A stretch of 64,000 nucleotides of DNA from Prolixibacter sp. SD074 (GTDB lineage Bacteria > Bacteroidota > Bacteroidia > Bacteroidales > Prolixibacteraceae). Position 1 is the first letter of the stretch. Every line of letters starts with the position of its first letter. Both the position numbers and the translations under genes were made by a program. This document shows positions 55,547 to 63,825 of the stretch, in pieces. The notes under the pieces were generated by a model. That model worked only from the letters and a program-made list of their open reading frames with translations. It was not told where the DNA came from and ran no database searches. Location: NCBI RefSeq assembly GCF_009617895.1, contig NZ_BLAW01000001.1:487001-551000 (forward strand), in the 5' to 3' direction.

Positions 55547-55599
55547 ACTCGGGAGAATTATGATTGAATATAACTAAAAAAGTATGATCTGATGTGCTT

Positions 55600-55635
55600 A
55601 ACCCAAAAAAGGAGGGGCCTTTTGGCTTCCTCCTT
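55600..55635 (-). terminator. Leftward terminator upstream of the CPBP gene
   Basis: AAGGAGGGGCC (55609-55619) pairs with GGCTTCCTCCTT (55624-55635), with two mispairs and a TTTT loop. On the minus strand it is followed by a run of six T. No annotated leftward gene precedes it, which points to a small transcript from about 55640-55800. Confidence 0.8.
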
Positions 55636-55661
55636 ATAAAACAGTGATTTCATAGTTAAGT

Positions 55662-55721
55662 TTAGACGTTCTTTTTCGCCAGGTAAAAGTCCACCATTTC
55701 GCAGTCCGATTTTTCGTACAT
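55662..55721 (-). CDS. Possible 19-residue peptide gene
   Basis: Reading leftward from ATG 55721 gives MYEKSDCEMVDFYLAKKNV and a TAA stop, 27 bases before a strong terminator. A weak AGGA ribosome-binding site lies about 8 bases before the start. The composition is protein-like (acidic start, basic end), and the same frame stays open upstream for 30 codons without a start, so it may instead be the tail of a decayed gene. I do not recognise the sequence. The alternative frame of 60 codons at 55558-55740 would run through the terminator and is less likely. Confidence 0.35.
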   Translation of the reverse strand: MYEKSDCEMVDFYLAKKNV

Positions 55722-55806
55722 TATTGGTTCCTGAAACCATTGCAAGTGGTCGTTTCGGAGAATTTGTTTTCTTTTTGAAAACCGGAAGTAAAAAATCAGA
55801 TAACAG

Positions 55807-55838
55807 TTTGATATTTTAATCAAAAAGTAGTTACTTTG
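55807..55838 (+). promoter_or_regulatory. Promoter of the rpmB-rpmG operon
   Basis: A TTTG -33 box (55807-55810) is followed after 20 bases by TTACTTTG (55831-55838), one mismatch from the Bacteroidota -7 consensus TAnnTTTG. Transcription would start near 55845, about 40 bases before rpmB. Confidence 0.55.
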
Positions 55839-55883
55839 CGAACTGTTTGAAAAATGTAACGGACGGAAGTAAAAAATACTGAA

Positions 55884-56126
55884 ATGTCAAGAGTTTGTCA
55901 GATAACCGGAAAAAAGGTGATGGTAGGGAACAATGTTTCTCACTCAAACCGCAGAACTAAGAGAAAGTTCCAGGTGAACCTCTTCCACAGGCGGTTTTAC
56001 CTTCCCGAGGATGATCGTTGGATTAACCTGAATGTTTCTGCCGCCGGGTTGCGTGTCATCAATAAAAAAGGATTGAATGCTGCCCTGAAGGATGCGAAAG
56101 CAAAAGGTTATATTGATAACATCTAA
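55884..56126 (+). CDS. rpmB: Ribosomal protein L28
   Basis: This protein of the large ribosomal subunit has 80 residues and begins [20 protein letters not shown], the standard L28 start, with [12 protein letters not shown] following. It is the first gene of a tight operon with rpmG 15 bases downstream and a DUF4295 gene after that, an order typical of Bacteroidota. Confidence 0.98.
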   Translation: MSRVCQITGKKVMVGNNVSHSNRRTKRKFQVNLFHRRFYLPEDDRWINLNVSAAGLRVINKKGLNAALKDAKAKGYIDNI

Positions 56127-56141
56127 AAAGGAGCTTGAAAA

Positions 56142-56324
56142 ATGGCAAAGAAAGGTAATCGTGTACAGGTAATTCTGGAGTGCACCGAGCATAAAGAAAG
56201 TGGAATGCCAGGGACTTCCCGCTATATTTCCACCAAAAACCGGAAAAATACTCCGGATCGTCTGGAGTTGAAAAAATACAACCCGATTCTTAAACGTGTA
56301 ACCGTTCACCGGGAAATAAAATAA
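56142..56324 (+). CDS. rpmG: Ribosomal protein L33
   Basis: The 60-residue large-subunit protein shows the L33 pattern [33 protein letters not shown] and the C-terminal [15 protein letters not shown]. Only one cysteine is present, so it is the zinc-independent (C-) form. It lies between rpmB and the DUF4295 gene. Confidence 0.97.
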   Translation: MAKKGNRVQVILECTEHKESGMPGTSRYISTKNRKNTPDRLELKKYNPILKRVTVHREIK

Positions 56325-56332
56325 TTTGAATC

Positions 56333-56485
56333 ATGGCTAAGAAAGCAGTTGCAACACTTCAGAAAGGTGCCGGAAAAGCATATTCGAAAGTAATCAAAAT
56401 GGTGAAATCGGAAAAAACCGGTTCTTACACATTCGTTGAGGAAATGGTTCCCAACGATATGGTTAATGACTACTTCAAAAAGTAA
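56333..56485 (+). CDS. DUF4295 small protein, ribosome-operon associated
   Basis: This 50-residue basic protein (MAKKAVATLQKGAGK to MVNDYFKK) matches the Bacteroidota-specific DUF4295 family, which is almost always encoded directly after rpmG. A ribosome-associated role is suspected from this context but not established. The start ATG lies 8 bases after the rpmG stop. It is followed by a terminator, so it ends the operon. Confidence 0.9.
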   Translation: MAKKAVATLQKGAGKAYSKVIKMVKSEKTGSYTFVEEMVPNDMVNDYFKK

Positions 56486-56504
56486 ATCATATTTCCGTAC
56501 TCAA

Positions 56505-56550
56505 AAAGAAAGCTTTCGTCAATCGCTGATGAAGGCTTTCTTTTTTTATA
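56505..56550 (+). terminator. Terminator of the rpmB-rpmG-DUF4295 operon
   Basis: AAAGAAAGCTTTCGTC (56505-56520) can pair along all 16 bases with GATGAAGGCTTTCTTT (56528-56543), using two G-U pairs, and a T-run follows. Confidence 0.85.
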
Positions 56551-56621
56551 TCCAGCAGTAAATTTGAACCGGGGCTTTTTAACGGCAATTTTGTATCTTC
56601 GCCCTGCAATAATCTGATGCC

Positions 56622-57569
56622 ATGGGGATATTTAATTTTACCAGGAATAAGAAGGAGAACCTGGATAAAGGTTTGGCTAAAACCAAAGAGAGTGTCTTTT
56701 CCAAACTCTCGCGTGCCGTGGTTGGCAAATCGAAGGTTGATGACGAAGTTCTTGATAACCTTGAGGAAGCATTAATTACTTCCGATGTAGGCGTAGACAC
56801 CACATTGAAGATTATCGAGCGCATCGAGGAACGTGTTTCGAAAGATAAATACCTCGGCGTGGATGAATTGAATATTATCCTGAGGGAAGAAATTGCCGCC
56901 TTGCTCGAAGAGAACAATTCGACCGATGTATCCGATTTTGAATTGCCCGATCGTCCGGAACCTTACGTGATAATGGTCGTCGGGGTGAATGGAGTAGGGA
57001 AGACAACTACCATCGGGAAACTGGCTCATAAGTTTAAAACTGCCGGGAAAAAAGTTTACCTGGGCGCTGCTGATACCTTTCGTGCTGCGGCTATTGACCA
57101 GTTGCAGATTTGGGCTGACCGGGTTGACGTTCCGCTGATAAAACAAAAAATGGGCTCCGATCCGGCTTCTGTTGCTTACGATACGCTTCAGTCGGCCAAA
57201 ACCAATGGAGCCGATGTGGTAATTATCGATACCGCCGGACGTTTGCACAACAAGATTAACCTGATGAATGAGCTTTCGAAAATCAAGAATGTGATGCGGA
57301 AGGTGTATCCGGGTGCCCCCGATGAAGTATTGCTCATCCTTGATGGTTCAACCGGACAGAATGCCTTTGAACAGGCCAGGCAGTTTACCAAGGCTACCGA
57401 AGTAACCGCTATGGCCTTAACCAAACTGGATGGTACAGCTAAAGGTGGAGTTGTGATTGGTATTTCTGATCAGTTTAAAATTCCGGTGAAGTACATTGGT
57501 ATTGGTGAAGGAATAGAAGATTTGCAGATATTTAACCGAACTGAATTTGTTGATTCGTTGTTTAGCTAA
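56622..57569 (+). CDS. ftsY: Signal recognition particle receptor FtsY
   Basis: FtsY is the membrane-docking GTPase for SRP-bound ribosomes. The 315-residue protein is the compact NG-domain form without the long acidic N-terminal region of E. coli FtsY. Visible GTPase motifs are GVNGVGKTTTIGKLA (P-loop), DTFRAAAIDQLQ, DTAGRLHN and TKLDGTAKGG, and the C-terminus IKYIGIGEGIEDLQIFN-like sequence is standard. It lies between the ribosomal operon and rimO. Confidence 0.98.
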   Translation: MGIFNFTRNKKENLDKGLAKTKESVFSKLSRAVVGKSKVDDEVLDNLEEALITSDVGVDTTLKIIERIEERVSKDKYLGVDELNIILREEIAALLEENNSTDVSDFELPDRPEPYVIMVVGVNGVGKTTTIGKLAHKFKTAGKKVYLGAADTFRAAAIDQLQIWADRVDVPLIKQKMGSDPASVAYDTLQSAKTNGADVVIIDTAGRLHNKINLMNELSKIKNVMRKVYPGAPDEVLLILDGSTGQNAFEQARQFTKATEVTAMALTKLDGTAKGGVVIGISDQFKIPVKYIGIGEGIEDLQIFNRTEFVDSLFS

Positions 57570-57658
57570 CGGGTTCGGTAAATCGATAGCTTGTGGGATG
57601 CCGTTTGTGCATCCTTTTTTGTATATGCCGGAAAACATCCGGTAAACAGGATATAGTA

Positions 57659-58954
57659 ATGAAGAAAAAAGTGAATGTGGTAACCATGGGATGCTCGAAA
57701 AACCTGGTCGATTCAGAATTGTTTTTGAGCCAGCTCCAGCACAATGGGTATGATGTAGTGCATGACTCGAATGATACCGATGCCCGGATTGTGGCGGTCA
57801 ATACGTGCGGATTCATTCTGGATGCGAAAGAGGAATCAGTGGAAGCAATCATGAACTTTGTCGACGCCAAGAATAAAGGTATGGTCGATAAAATCTTTGT
57901 TTTCGGTTGTTTGTCGGCCCGCTATCGCGATGAATTGGTTGCCGAAATTCCTGAGGTGGATGGGTTTTATGGAAAGTTCGAGGTGAAGAAAATGATTACC
58001 GATTTGAAGGCCAACTACTACATGAGCCTCAGTAATGAGCGTTACTTAACAACGCCGTCTCATTATGCTTTTCTGAAAATATCGGAAGGTTGCGACCGGA
58101 CTTGCTCTTATTGTGCCATTCCGCGCATGACCGGAAAACATATTTCCAAACCGATGGAGGACATCATTGAGGAGGCAACGTTGCTGGCGGGGAAAGGTGT
58201 AAAAGAGTTGCTGATTATTGCACAGGATTTATCCTTTTACGGTATGGACCGGTACAAAAAAAGTATGCTGGATGAGTTGCTCAATAAGCTGGCCGATATT
58301 CCGGGAATCGAATGGATCAAGCTACATTATGCTTATCCGGCCGGTTTCCCGCACAAGATTCTGCCGGTAATCAGCGAGCGGAAAAATATTGCGCGGTATC
58401 TCGATATCGCTTTACAACATTCGAGTAACCGGATGCTGAAGATTATGCGCCGGAATATTACCCGGGAAAAGACCATCGAATTGTTGGACCGTATCCGAAA
58501 AGAAGTTCCCGGAATCCATCTTCGTACAACCATGCTGGTTGGGCATCCCGGCGAAACGAAAGAGGATTTTGAAGATCTGAAAGCGTTTGTAAGGGACATG
58601 CGTTTTGAACGGTTGGGGGTTTTCCCTTATTCATTTGAAGAAGATACTTATGCCGGCGAAAATTACCAGGACGATGTTCCCCGGGAGGTGAAAGAGGCAC
58701 GTGCCGCTGAACTAATGGAAATTCAGCAGCAAATCGCGGCAGAAATTACGGCTGAAAAAACCGGAACAGAAATGAAGGTTCTCATCGACCGAAAAGAAGA
58801 AGACTTTTATGTTGGCCGTACCGAATTTGACTCACCCGAAGTGGATGGTGAAGTGTACATCGATAGCCAGGGGAAAGAACTGGAAGTTGGAACCTTTTGT
58901 CAGGTGGAAATTACCCATACCAACGATTATGATTTATACGGAGTATCAAAATAA
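57659..58954 (+). CDS. rimO: Ribosomal protein S12 methylthiotransferase RimO
   Basis: RimO is a radical-SAM enzyme that adds a methylthio group to an Asp of ribosomal protein S12. From ATG 57659 it has 431 residues. It shows the N-terminal cluster-binding domain (VVTMGCSKNLVDSE, VNTCGFILDA, FGCLSARY), the radical-SAM motif CDRTCSYCAIPRMTGKH and a C-terminal TRAM domain. The GCSKNLVDSE start favours RimO over MiaB. The frame is open 22 codons further left, but MKKKVNVVTMGC is the normal family start. Confidence 0.96.
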   Translation: MKKKVNVVTMGCSKNLVDSELFLSQLQHNGYDVVHDSNDTDARIVAVNTCGFILDAKEESVEAIMNFVDAKNKGMVDKIFVFGCLSARYRDELVAEIPEVDGFYGKFEVKKMITDLKANYYMSLSNERYLTTPSHYAFLKISEGCDRTCSYCAIPRMTGKHISKPMEDIIEEATLLAGKGVKELLIIAQDLSFYGMDRYKKSMLDELLNKLADIPGIEWIKLHYAYPAGFPHKILPVISERKNIARYLDIALQHSSNRMLKIMRRNITREKTIELLDRIRKEVPGIHLRTTMLVGHPGETKEDFEDLKAFVRDMRFERLGVFPYSFEEDTYAGENYQDDVPREVKEARAAELMEIQQQIAAEITAEKTGTEMKVLIDRKEEDFYVGRTEFDSPEVDGEVYIDSQGKELEVGTFCQVEITHTNDYDLYGVSK

Positions 58955-59172
58955 GGGCCAAATTGACAAGAGGTGTCCGAAAAGTTGAATTGAAAAAAGT
59001 GCCCACTTTCAAATTGAAAGTAATCTTGGATTTACCCCTCCTCCCCACGTCCATCGGTCCCTCCCTGAAGGTGAGGCTTAAAGCCCCCTTCACTGGATTT
59101 AGGCTTCTTCAGTAAACATATTTGTCTTCAAGCTGTTGTCTTTAGTAAGTTAATCACTAAAAATTTGAGGCT

Positions 59173-59451
59173 ATGAACAAATATGGTTATGGAATTCTCG
59201 GAACATTTGTGGTTGGAGCAGTCGTCGGAGCGTCCCTGGGACTACTGTTCGCACCGCAGAAAGGCGAAGACACCCGCAAGTGGATTGGCGATAAACTGGG
59301 TGAGCTTGAAGGCGAAGTTGAAGCTATGGGCAAGAAACTAAAAACACAGGAATCAAAAACTGAAGAGGTATTAAACAAGAAAATTCAGGATCTGGAGAAG
59401 CAGCTGAGTGACTTGCTGAAGAAGTCTAAAACAGCAAGTGAAGCCAAGTAA
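59173..59451 (+). CDS. YtxH-domain small membrane protein
   Basis: The 92-residue protein has one N-terminal glycine-rich membrane segment ending in the hallmark GASLGLLFAPQKGEDTRKWI, followed by a charged coiled coil. These are the marks of the YtxH family, found in many general-stress or envelope loci. The exact function is unknown. It begins a cluster of three small rightward genes and is preceded by about 220 bases without a gene. Confidence 0.9.
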   Translation: MNKYGYGILGTFVVGAVVGASLGLLFAPQKGEDTRKWIGDKLGELEGEVEAMGKKLKTQESKTEEVLNKKIQDLEKQLSDLLKKSKTASEAK

Positions 59452-59478
59452 GTATCTGCAGACAATAATTAAACGCTT

Positions 59479-59859
59479 ATGAAAGATAACCTGACAGAAG
59501 ATGCAGAAAAGCTAAGCAAAAACCTGAAAGAGTACGTTTCGGCCAGGATAGAATTGCAGAAGATGACGTTTGTAGAGGAAAGTGCACGTGTTTTTTCACG
59601 GTTTTTCTCAACGACCATCATTTGGCTATTGGTTATTCTGGTATTGTTTTTTGCTTTTATCGGATTGGCTATTCTCATTGGTCAGTGGCTCGAAAATCCG
59701 GCCTTTGGATTTTTTATTTTAGCCGCCGGACTGGTGTTTTTTGGACTTATATTCTACCTGTTAAGCAGGAAGTGGATAGAACAATCAGTTCTATCCAATA
59801 TCTACAACATGGTTTTCTCTCAGAAAAAAATGCAACAGGATGAAGATGAAGAAGAATAG
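59479..59859 (+). CDS. Putative holin-superfamily-III-like membrane protein
   Basis: The 126-residue protein has an amphipathic N-terminal helix (LSKNLKEYVSARIELQKM) and two membrane hairpin segments (WLLVILVLFFAFIGLAILIG and FFILAAGLVFFGLIFYLL), ending in an acidic tail (QQDEDEEE). This resembles the phage-holin-like family PF07332, which in bacteria is usually not a phage protein and is found next to YtxH genes. It overlaps the next gene by 20 bases. Confidence 0.75.
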   Translation: MKDNLTEDAEKLSKNLKEYVSARIELQKMTFVEESARVFSRFFSTTIIWLLVILVLFFAFIGLAILIGQWLENPAFGFFILAAGLVFFGLIFYLLSRKWIEQSVLSNIYNMVFSQKKMQQDEDEEE

Positions 59860-60064
59860 AAAGCTGCGAAGTTTAAAAGATGTGGAGATGGAACGTCTCA
59901 GGATGGAGTACGAAGTATTAATGGCTGAGCATCGACTGAATATCAGTTGGTTATCCATTCGGAATGAAATGAGTCCTGAAAATATTGCGAGAAGTTTGAT
60001 GGCCAAAGCTTTGCTACCGCTTATTACGGGGGTGAGACAATGGTTGTTAAACCGGAGCAAATAG
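59840..60064 (+). CDS. Small conserved-context protein of the YtxH cluster
   Basis: The 74-residue basic protein (or 72 from the second ATG at 59846) has a predicted long helix (DVEMERLRMEYEVLMAEHRLN) and a hydrophobic C-terminal segment (MAKALLPLITGVRQWLL). I do not recognise a family. It overlaps the end of the holin-like gene, implying translational coupling, so it probably works with that protein and YtxH at the membrane. Confidence 0.7.
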   Translation: MKMKKNRKLRSLKDVEMERLRMEYEVLMAEHRLNISWLSIRNEMSPENIARSLMAKALLPLITGVRQWLLNRSK

Positions 60065-60128
60065 CATTTGATTCTTTATAAGGATAAGCAAGGGATCACT
60101 TTTTGATGTTCTCTTGTTTATTCTTGGG

Positions 60129-60704
60129 TTATTTTCCCATTCTAATTCCGGAAAGAGCGTCTGGCGGTACGGTTATTCCCCGGTTAACAAACTTGACATC
60201 GGCAATGGAATAAAACGCATTGGGATTATACTGCTTGATTATTTCAGCCACATTGTTTAAATCATTTCGCTTAACAATACTGTAAATTACACTGACCCAT
60301 TTTCCGGTAGCTCCTTCCGCATTATGATGTGTGATGCCGTATCCCGCACTCTTTAGGGCATTAATCAGTTTGGTTGAATCCATCCGGGTGATAATTTGAA
60401 GCTGGACAGTGCCAACGGCAAGTTTCTCTTCAATTATAAGGCCAATAAAGTTTCCGGCAGCGAAACCTCCTGCATAGAAAATGTAGCACACCCAATTGTC
60501 GAGGTTTTGGATAATTTTACTCATTGCCAGTATCCAGATAAACACTTCAAAAAAACCCAGTATCGGTGCGATATTTTTCTTTCCTTTCGACACCATAACA
60601 ATGCGAATGGTTCCTACGGTAACATCCATAATCCGTGCGAAGAATATCATCAACGGAAGGAGTAGGTAATTAAACAGATTTGAATCCACGAAGTTAGCAT
60701 CCAT
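60129..60704 (-). CDS. DUF5698/DUF2179 membrane protein (UPF0316 type)
   Basis: From ATG 60704 the protein has 191 residues. The N-terminal two thirds has three or four membrane segments, with ARIMDVTVGTIRIVMVSKGKK and FFEVFIWILAMSKII typical of DUF5698. The C-terminal part (IKQYNPNAFYSIADVKFVNRG) is the DUF2179 domain, which binds cyclic nucleotides in some proteins. The function is unknown. It is leftward; a terminator for the upstream prfC lies just before it. Confidence 0.85.
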   Translation of the reverse strand: MDANFVDSNLFNYLLLPLMIFFARIMDVTVGTIRIVMVSKGKKNIAPILGFFEVFIWILAMSKIIQNLDNWVCYIFYAGGFAAGNFIGLIIEEKLAVGTVQLQIITRMDSTKLINALKSAGYGITHHNAEGATGKWVSVIYSIVKRNDLNNVAEIIKQYNPNAFYSIADVKFVNRGITVPPDALSGIRMGK

Positions 60705-60740
60705 TGGCCTGTTGGTTTTAGTTTTTGGCAAAGTATGAAA

Positions 60741-60767
60741 AAAACCGGGAAATTGTCCCGGGTAGTA
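60741..60767 (-). terminator. Terminator downstream of prfC
   Basis: CCGGGA (60745-60750) pairs with TCCCGG (60756-60761). On the minus strand the stem is followed by seven T residues. It lies 10 bases after the prfC stop. Confidence 0.8.
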
Positions 60768-60771
60768 TCTT

Positions 60772-62346
60772 TTAAAACTCTGATTGAAAGTGGAAGCTTA
60801 GCTCCGGAAAATCACGTTGTGCCATATCCAGTATAAATGGCGAATCGGCCATAAAGACATCACGTCCGTGTTTGTCCTTGGCCATCTTGTTGTGTTTTCG
60901 CTTTTTGAAATCGGCCAGTTTCTCTTTGTCGTCACTCTCAATCCAGCATGCTTTGTACATCGAAAGATTTTCCCACCGACACTTGGCATTATATTCGTGT
61001 TCTAACCGGTATTCAATTACTTCAAACTGAAGTGCTCCAACAGTTCCAATTATTTTCCGGCCATTTAATTGGCTGGTAAAAAGCTGAGCAACACCCTCAT
61101 CCATCAGCTGGTCCACACCCTTATTTAGCTGTTTGGATTTCATCGGATCAGCATTCTCGATGTAACGGAAAATTTCGGGTGAGAATGATGGAATTCCTTT
61201 GAAATGCAGGTCTTCACCTTCGGTAAGCGTATCACCAATAATAAAATGTCCGGTATCAGGAATACCGACAATATCGCCTGGATAAGCTTCTTCGATAATT
61301 TCTTTTTTGGAAGCCATAAAGGCTGTCGGACTGGAGAATTTGAAATTCTTACCCAACCGCATGTGCTTGTAATTGGTATTCCGCTGGAAGGTACCGGAGC
61401 AAATTTTGACAAATGCAATCCGGCTTCGGTGATTGGGATCAATGTTGGCGTGAATTTTAAAAACAAAACCGGTAAACTTCTCTTCCCACGGTTCAACGTC
61501 GCGTTCTTTAGCGTCTTTCGGGCGTGGGTGTGGCGCAATGCGCACGAATGTGTCCAGCAACTCATGTACACCGAAGTTGTACAACGCACTTCCAAAAAAG
61601 ACGGGCGCCAAATCTCCGGCAAGATATTCTTCTGCATCGAATTCGGGATATACGCCTTCTACCAGCTCCAACTCTTCGCGCAACACATCTGCATCGTTCC
61701 CGATGTAATTTTCCAGTTCGGGTGAATTGAGATCCTCAAAGTTGATACCTTCTTCGATTTCCGTAATACTGGGATTGAAGAGTTTTAGATTTTTATCAAA
61801 GATGTTGTAAACTCCTTTAAAATCGGGACCGTTGTTAATGGGCCAGCTTAACGGACGAACCTTGATTTTCAACTGTTCCTCAATTTCGTCCAGCAAGTCA
61901 AAGGAGTCTTTCGTCGGGCGGTCCATTTTGTTGATGAAGACAATCACCGGCGTTTTGCGCATCCGGCAGACGTTCATCAGCTTTTCGGTCTGCGGCTCCA
62001 CACCTTTGGCGGCATCGATTACGATGATCACGCTATCGACTGCAGTCAGCGTACGGAACGTGTCTTCCTGGAAATCCTGGTGACCGGGTGTATCCAAAAT
62101 ATTGACTTTGTAGCCTTCGTATTCAAAACCCATTACCGAGGTAGCCACCGAAATTCCCCTCTGACGTTCAATTTCCATGAAGTCAGAAGTAGCACTTTTC
62201 TTGATTTTATTGCTTTTCACTGCTCCGGCCGTATGGATGGCACCCCCGAAAAGCAATAACTTTTCGGTTAATGTGGTTTTACCCGCATCAGGGTGACTCA
62301 CAATTCCAAAGGTCCTGCGGCGTTTTATTTCTTCTTTAAAACCCAT
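60772..62346 (-). CDS. prfC: Peptide chain release factor 3
   Basis: RF3 is a GTPase that removes RF1 or RF2 from the ribosome after termination. The protein has 524 residues from ATG 62346 and begins [30 protein letters not shown] (family start and P-loop shown in part). It continues with [15 protein letters not shown] (switch I), DTPGHQDF (switch II) and [10 protein letters not shown] (base recognition). The C-terminal RF3-specific domain ends SFHFQSEF. The frame is open seven codons upstream, but MGFKEEI is the common start. Confidence 0.97.
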   Translation of the reverse strand: MGFKEEIKRRRTFGIVSHPDAGKTTLTEKLLLFGGAIHTAGAVKSNKIKKSATSDFMEIERQRGISVATSVMGFEYEGYKVNILDTPGHQDFQEDTFRTLTAVDSVIIVIDAAKGVEPQTEKLMNVCRMRKTPVIVFINKMDRPTKDSFDLLDEIEEQLKIKVRPLSWPINNGPDFKGVYNIFDKNLKLFNPSITEIEEGINFEDLNSPELENYIGNDADVLREELELVEGVYPEFDAEEYLAGDLAPVFFGSALYNFGVHELLDTFVRIAPHPRPKDAKERDVEPWEEKFTGFVFKIHANIDPNHRSRIAFVKICSGTFQRNTNYKHMRLGKNFKFSSPTAFMASKKEIIEEAYPGDIVGIPDTGHFIIGDTLTEGEDLHFKGIPSFSPEIFRYIENADPMKSKQLNKGVDQLMDEGVAQLFTSQLNGRKIIGTVGALQFEVIEYRLEHEYNAKCRWENLSMYKACWIESDDKEKLADFKKRKHNKMAKDKHGRDVFMADSPFILDMAQRDFPELSFHFQSEF

Positions 62347-62526
62347 AACTAACTTTTGAGTGGGCAAAGATAGCCTTTTTCGGACATCGGAGAAACCTTG
62401 GGGAATGAAAACAAAAGGCTTACCTCATGCATATTCCGGGTACTTTGTGCAAACCTTTCAAATGAGGCGCAACCAGGCTTTTAAGTGCCCGGATTATGCG
62501 GGCTGATAGAAGTAGAGAGCAATGGT

Positions 62527-62661
62527 TCAGCCGGCAAAATTCCGGGAAGAGTGATGCTTCATGGGCAGGCCATCAATAATATGGGTTAACTCACCATTTA
62601 ATCCGTGTAACACAGGTTCCACTAAAGGATCATAAATACGGGCAAACCAATACGATTTCAT
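62527..62661 (-). pseudogene. Fragment of a SAM-dependent methyltransferase gene
   Basis: A 44-codon leftward frame begins MKSYWFARIYDPLVEPVLHG, which looks like the N-terminus of UbiE-type class I methyltransferases (the YDP and LxGL elements), and stops after NFAG before any SAM-binding motif. The stop lies in otherwise non-coding sequence. It starts 3 bases after the end of the DUF1801 gene. The match is by eye and short, so this could also be a small unknown peptide. Confidence 0.4.
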
Positions 62662-62664
62662 TCT

Positions 62665-63000
62665 TCACGATTTCAATTCCTCAAAAATTTCTTCCAGCAC
62701 ATTCAGCGGCAATTCCTCCGGATGGGTATAACGAATGCAACTTCGTCCGATGCTGCTGGCATTGACAAAACTGTCACGGTATTTTTCAATTTTTCGGCCA
62801 TCAAAGATATAGAACGTCAGGTATTTCTGTTGTGAGGCAATGGCACAGAACGGCTTGTATGTAGGCATTCCATACTCCATTGTTTCCTCAATATCCGGAA
62901 AGTACTTTTGAATCATCGAACGGACCCTGGCAATAACCTGCGCCCGATCTTCGGGAATCATTGTCAGATACTCATCAACGGTAATGGCTTCTGTTTTCAT
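62665..63000 (-). CDS. DUF1801 domain protein
   Basis: The 111-residue protein fits the DUF1801/YdhG family: a helical N-terminus (TVDEYLTMIPEDRAQVIARVRSM), then EETMEYGMPTYK, the strand KYLTFYIFDGRKIEKYRD and the C-terminal CIRYTHPEELPLNVLEEIFEEL. The family is small, cytoplasmic and structurally known, but without a clear activity. It may have formed an operon with the methyltransferase fragment that follows. Confidence 0.85.
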   Translation of the reverse strand: MKTEAITVDEYLTMIPEDRAQVIARVRSMIQKYFPDIEETMEYGMPTYKPFCAIASQQKYLTFYIFDGRKIEKYRDSFVNASSIGRSCIRYTHPEELPLNVLEEIFEELKS

Positions 63001-63145
63001 GACGTTCCTATTAGTGTTTGACTTGTGTACAGCCGATGTACCAAATTAACAAAATATCATGATATGTGACTGTTTTAATTTATGAAACATACAAGAGTGA
63101 AACATGGTTTGCATGCTGTATGGCATCGCTATGTCGGCGAGAAGG

Positions 63146-63175
63146 ATAAAAAAAGAGGAGAGTAGCCTCTCCTCT
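63146..63175 (-). terminator. Terminator after the small acidic-protein gene
   Basis: AGAGGAGAG (63154-63162) pairs perfectly with CTCTCCTCT (63167-63175) around a TAGC loop, followed on the minus strand by seven T residues. Confidence 0.9.
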
Positions 63176-63222
63176 GTATATTTTTAGTTGGTTTGAATGG
63201 TTAGGAATGACGGAGCGTCTGA

Positions 63223-63435
63223 CTAAAAATCATCCTCGTCGTCGAAATCATCTTCGTCGTCATCATTTAATTGATTATAACTCTTAATTTCTTCCCAATC
63301 GTCCAGATCTTCATTTAGTTCTTCTTCGCTTAAGAGATAGGCATTTTTCTCTTTTCTGCGAATTCTTTTCGGACGGGGCGAATCATTTCGGCCATCCATT
63401 ACATCCCGGTTTCTTTTAAAATTCTTTTTTTTCAT
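63223..63435 (-). CDS. Small basic/acidic protein of unknown function
   Basis: From ATG 63435 the protein has 70 residues: a basic N-terminal half (KKKNFKRNRDV, RPKRIRRKEKN) and a strongly acidic tail (NDDDEDDFDDEDDF). The frame opens 32 codons earlier, but the extra part has no clear feature, and MKKKNFKRN is a more natural start. The design suggests a disordered protein that could bind nucleic acid or a basic partner. I do not recognise a family. A clean terminator follows the stop, supporting a real gene. Confidence 0.6.
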   Translation of the reverse strand: MKKKNFKRNRDVMDGRNDSPRPKRIRRKEKNAYLLSEEELNEDLDDWEEIKSYNQLNDDDEDDFDDEDDF

Positions 63436-63825
63436 AACGTGATGATTAATATCCGTTTCGGCTTGCGATATCGGAATAAAACGATCAAATTCTGATATTA
63501 ATTTCAACTTAAAATTTACATCTAAATTCAAGGAAAAAATATGTCCTTTAAACTTAATTCGGATGGATATCTTCTGGAATAATTCCAGGGCTGAAGGAAT
63601 ATCGCCTTTTCATCATTTGGCGTTTGTCCTGTTCTGGGTGCTTATTTATTCTTTTAATTTTTAATTTGTTAGTTGTTAAGTGTTTATGTTCGTAGATGCG
63701 ACTTTGATTATTTATTGGTAATTATACAAATCTTTTTAATTAGTTTGCAATCTAAAATCGAAAAAATAAACATTTATTTCATTGTAACACTCTCTATAAT
63801 AACGGGAAGAATCTGTTAACATTAT

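Noticed and set aside
55558-55740. A 60-codon leftward frame upstream of the CPBP gene.
   Set aside because: It reads through the terminator hairpin at 55600-55635. The 19-codon frame ending before the hairpin is the better, still weak, candidate.
59479-60064. Prophage remnant because of the holin-like protein.
   Set aside because: The YtxH-holin-like pairing is common in non-phage bacterial loci and no other phage gene is present.
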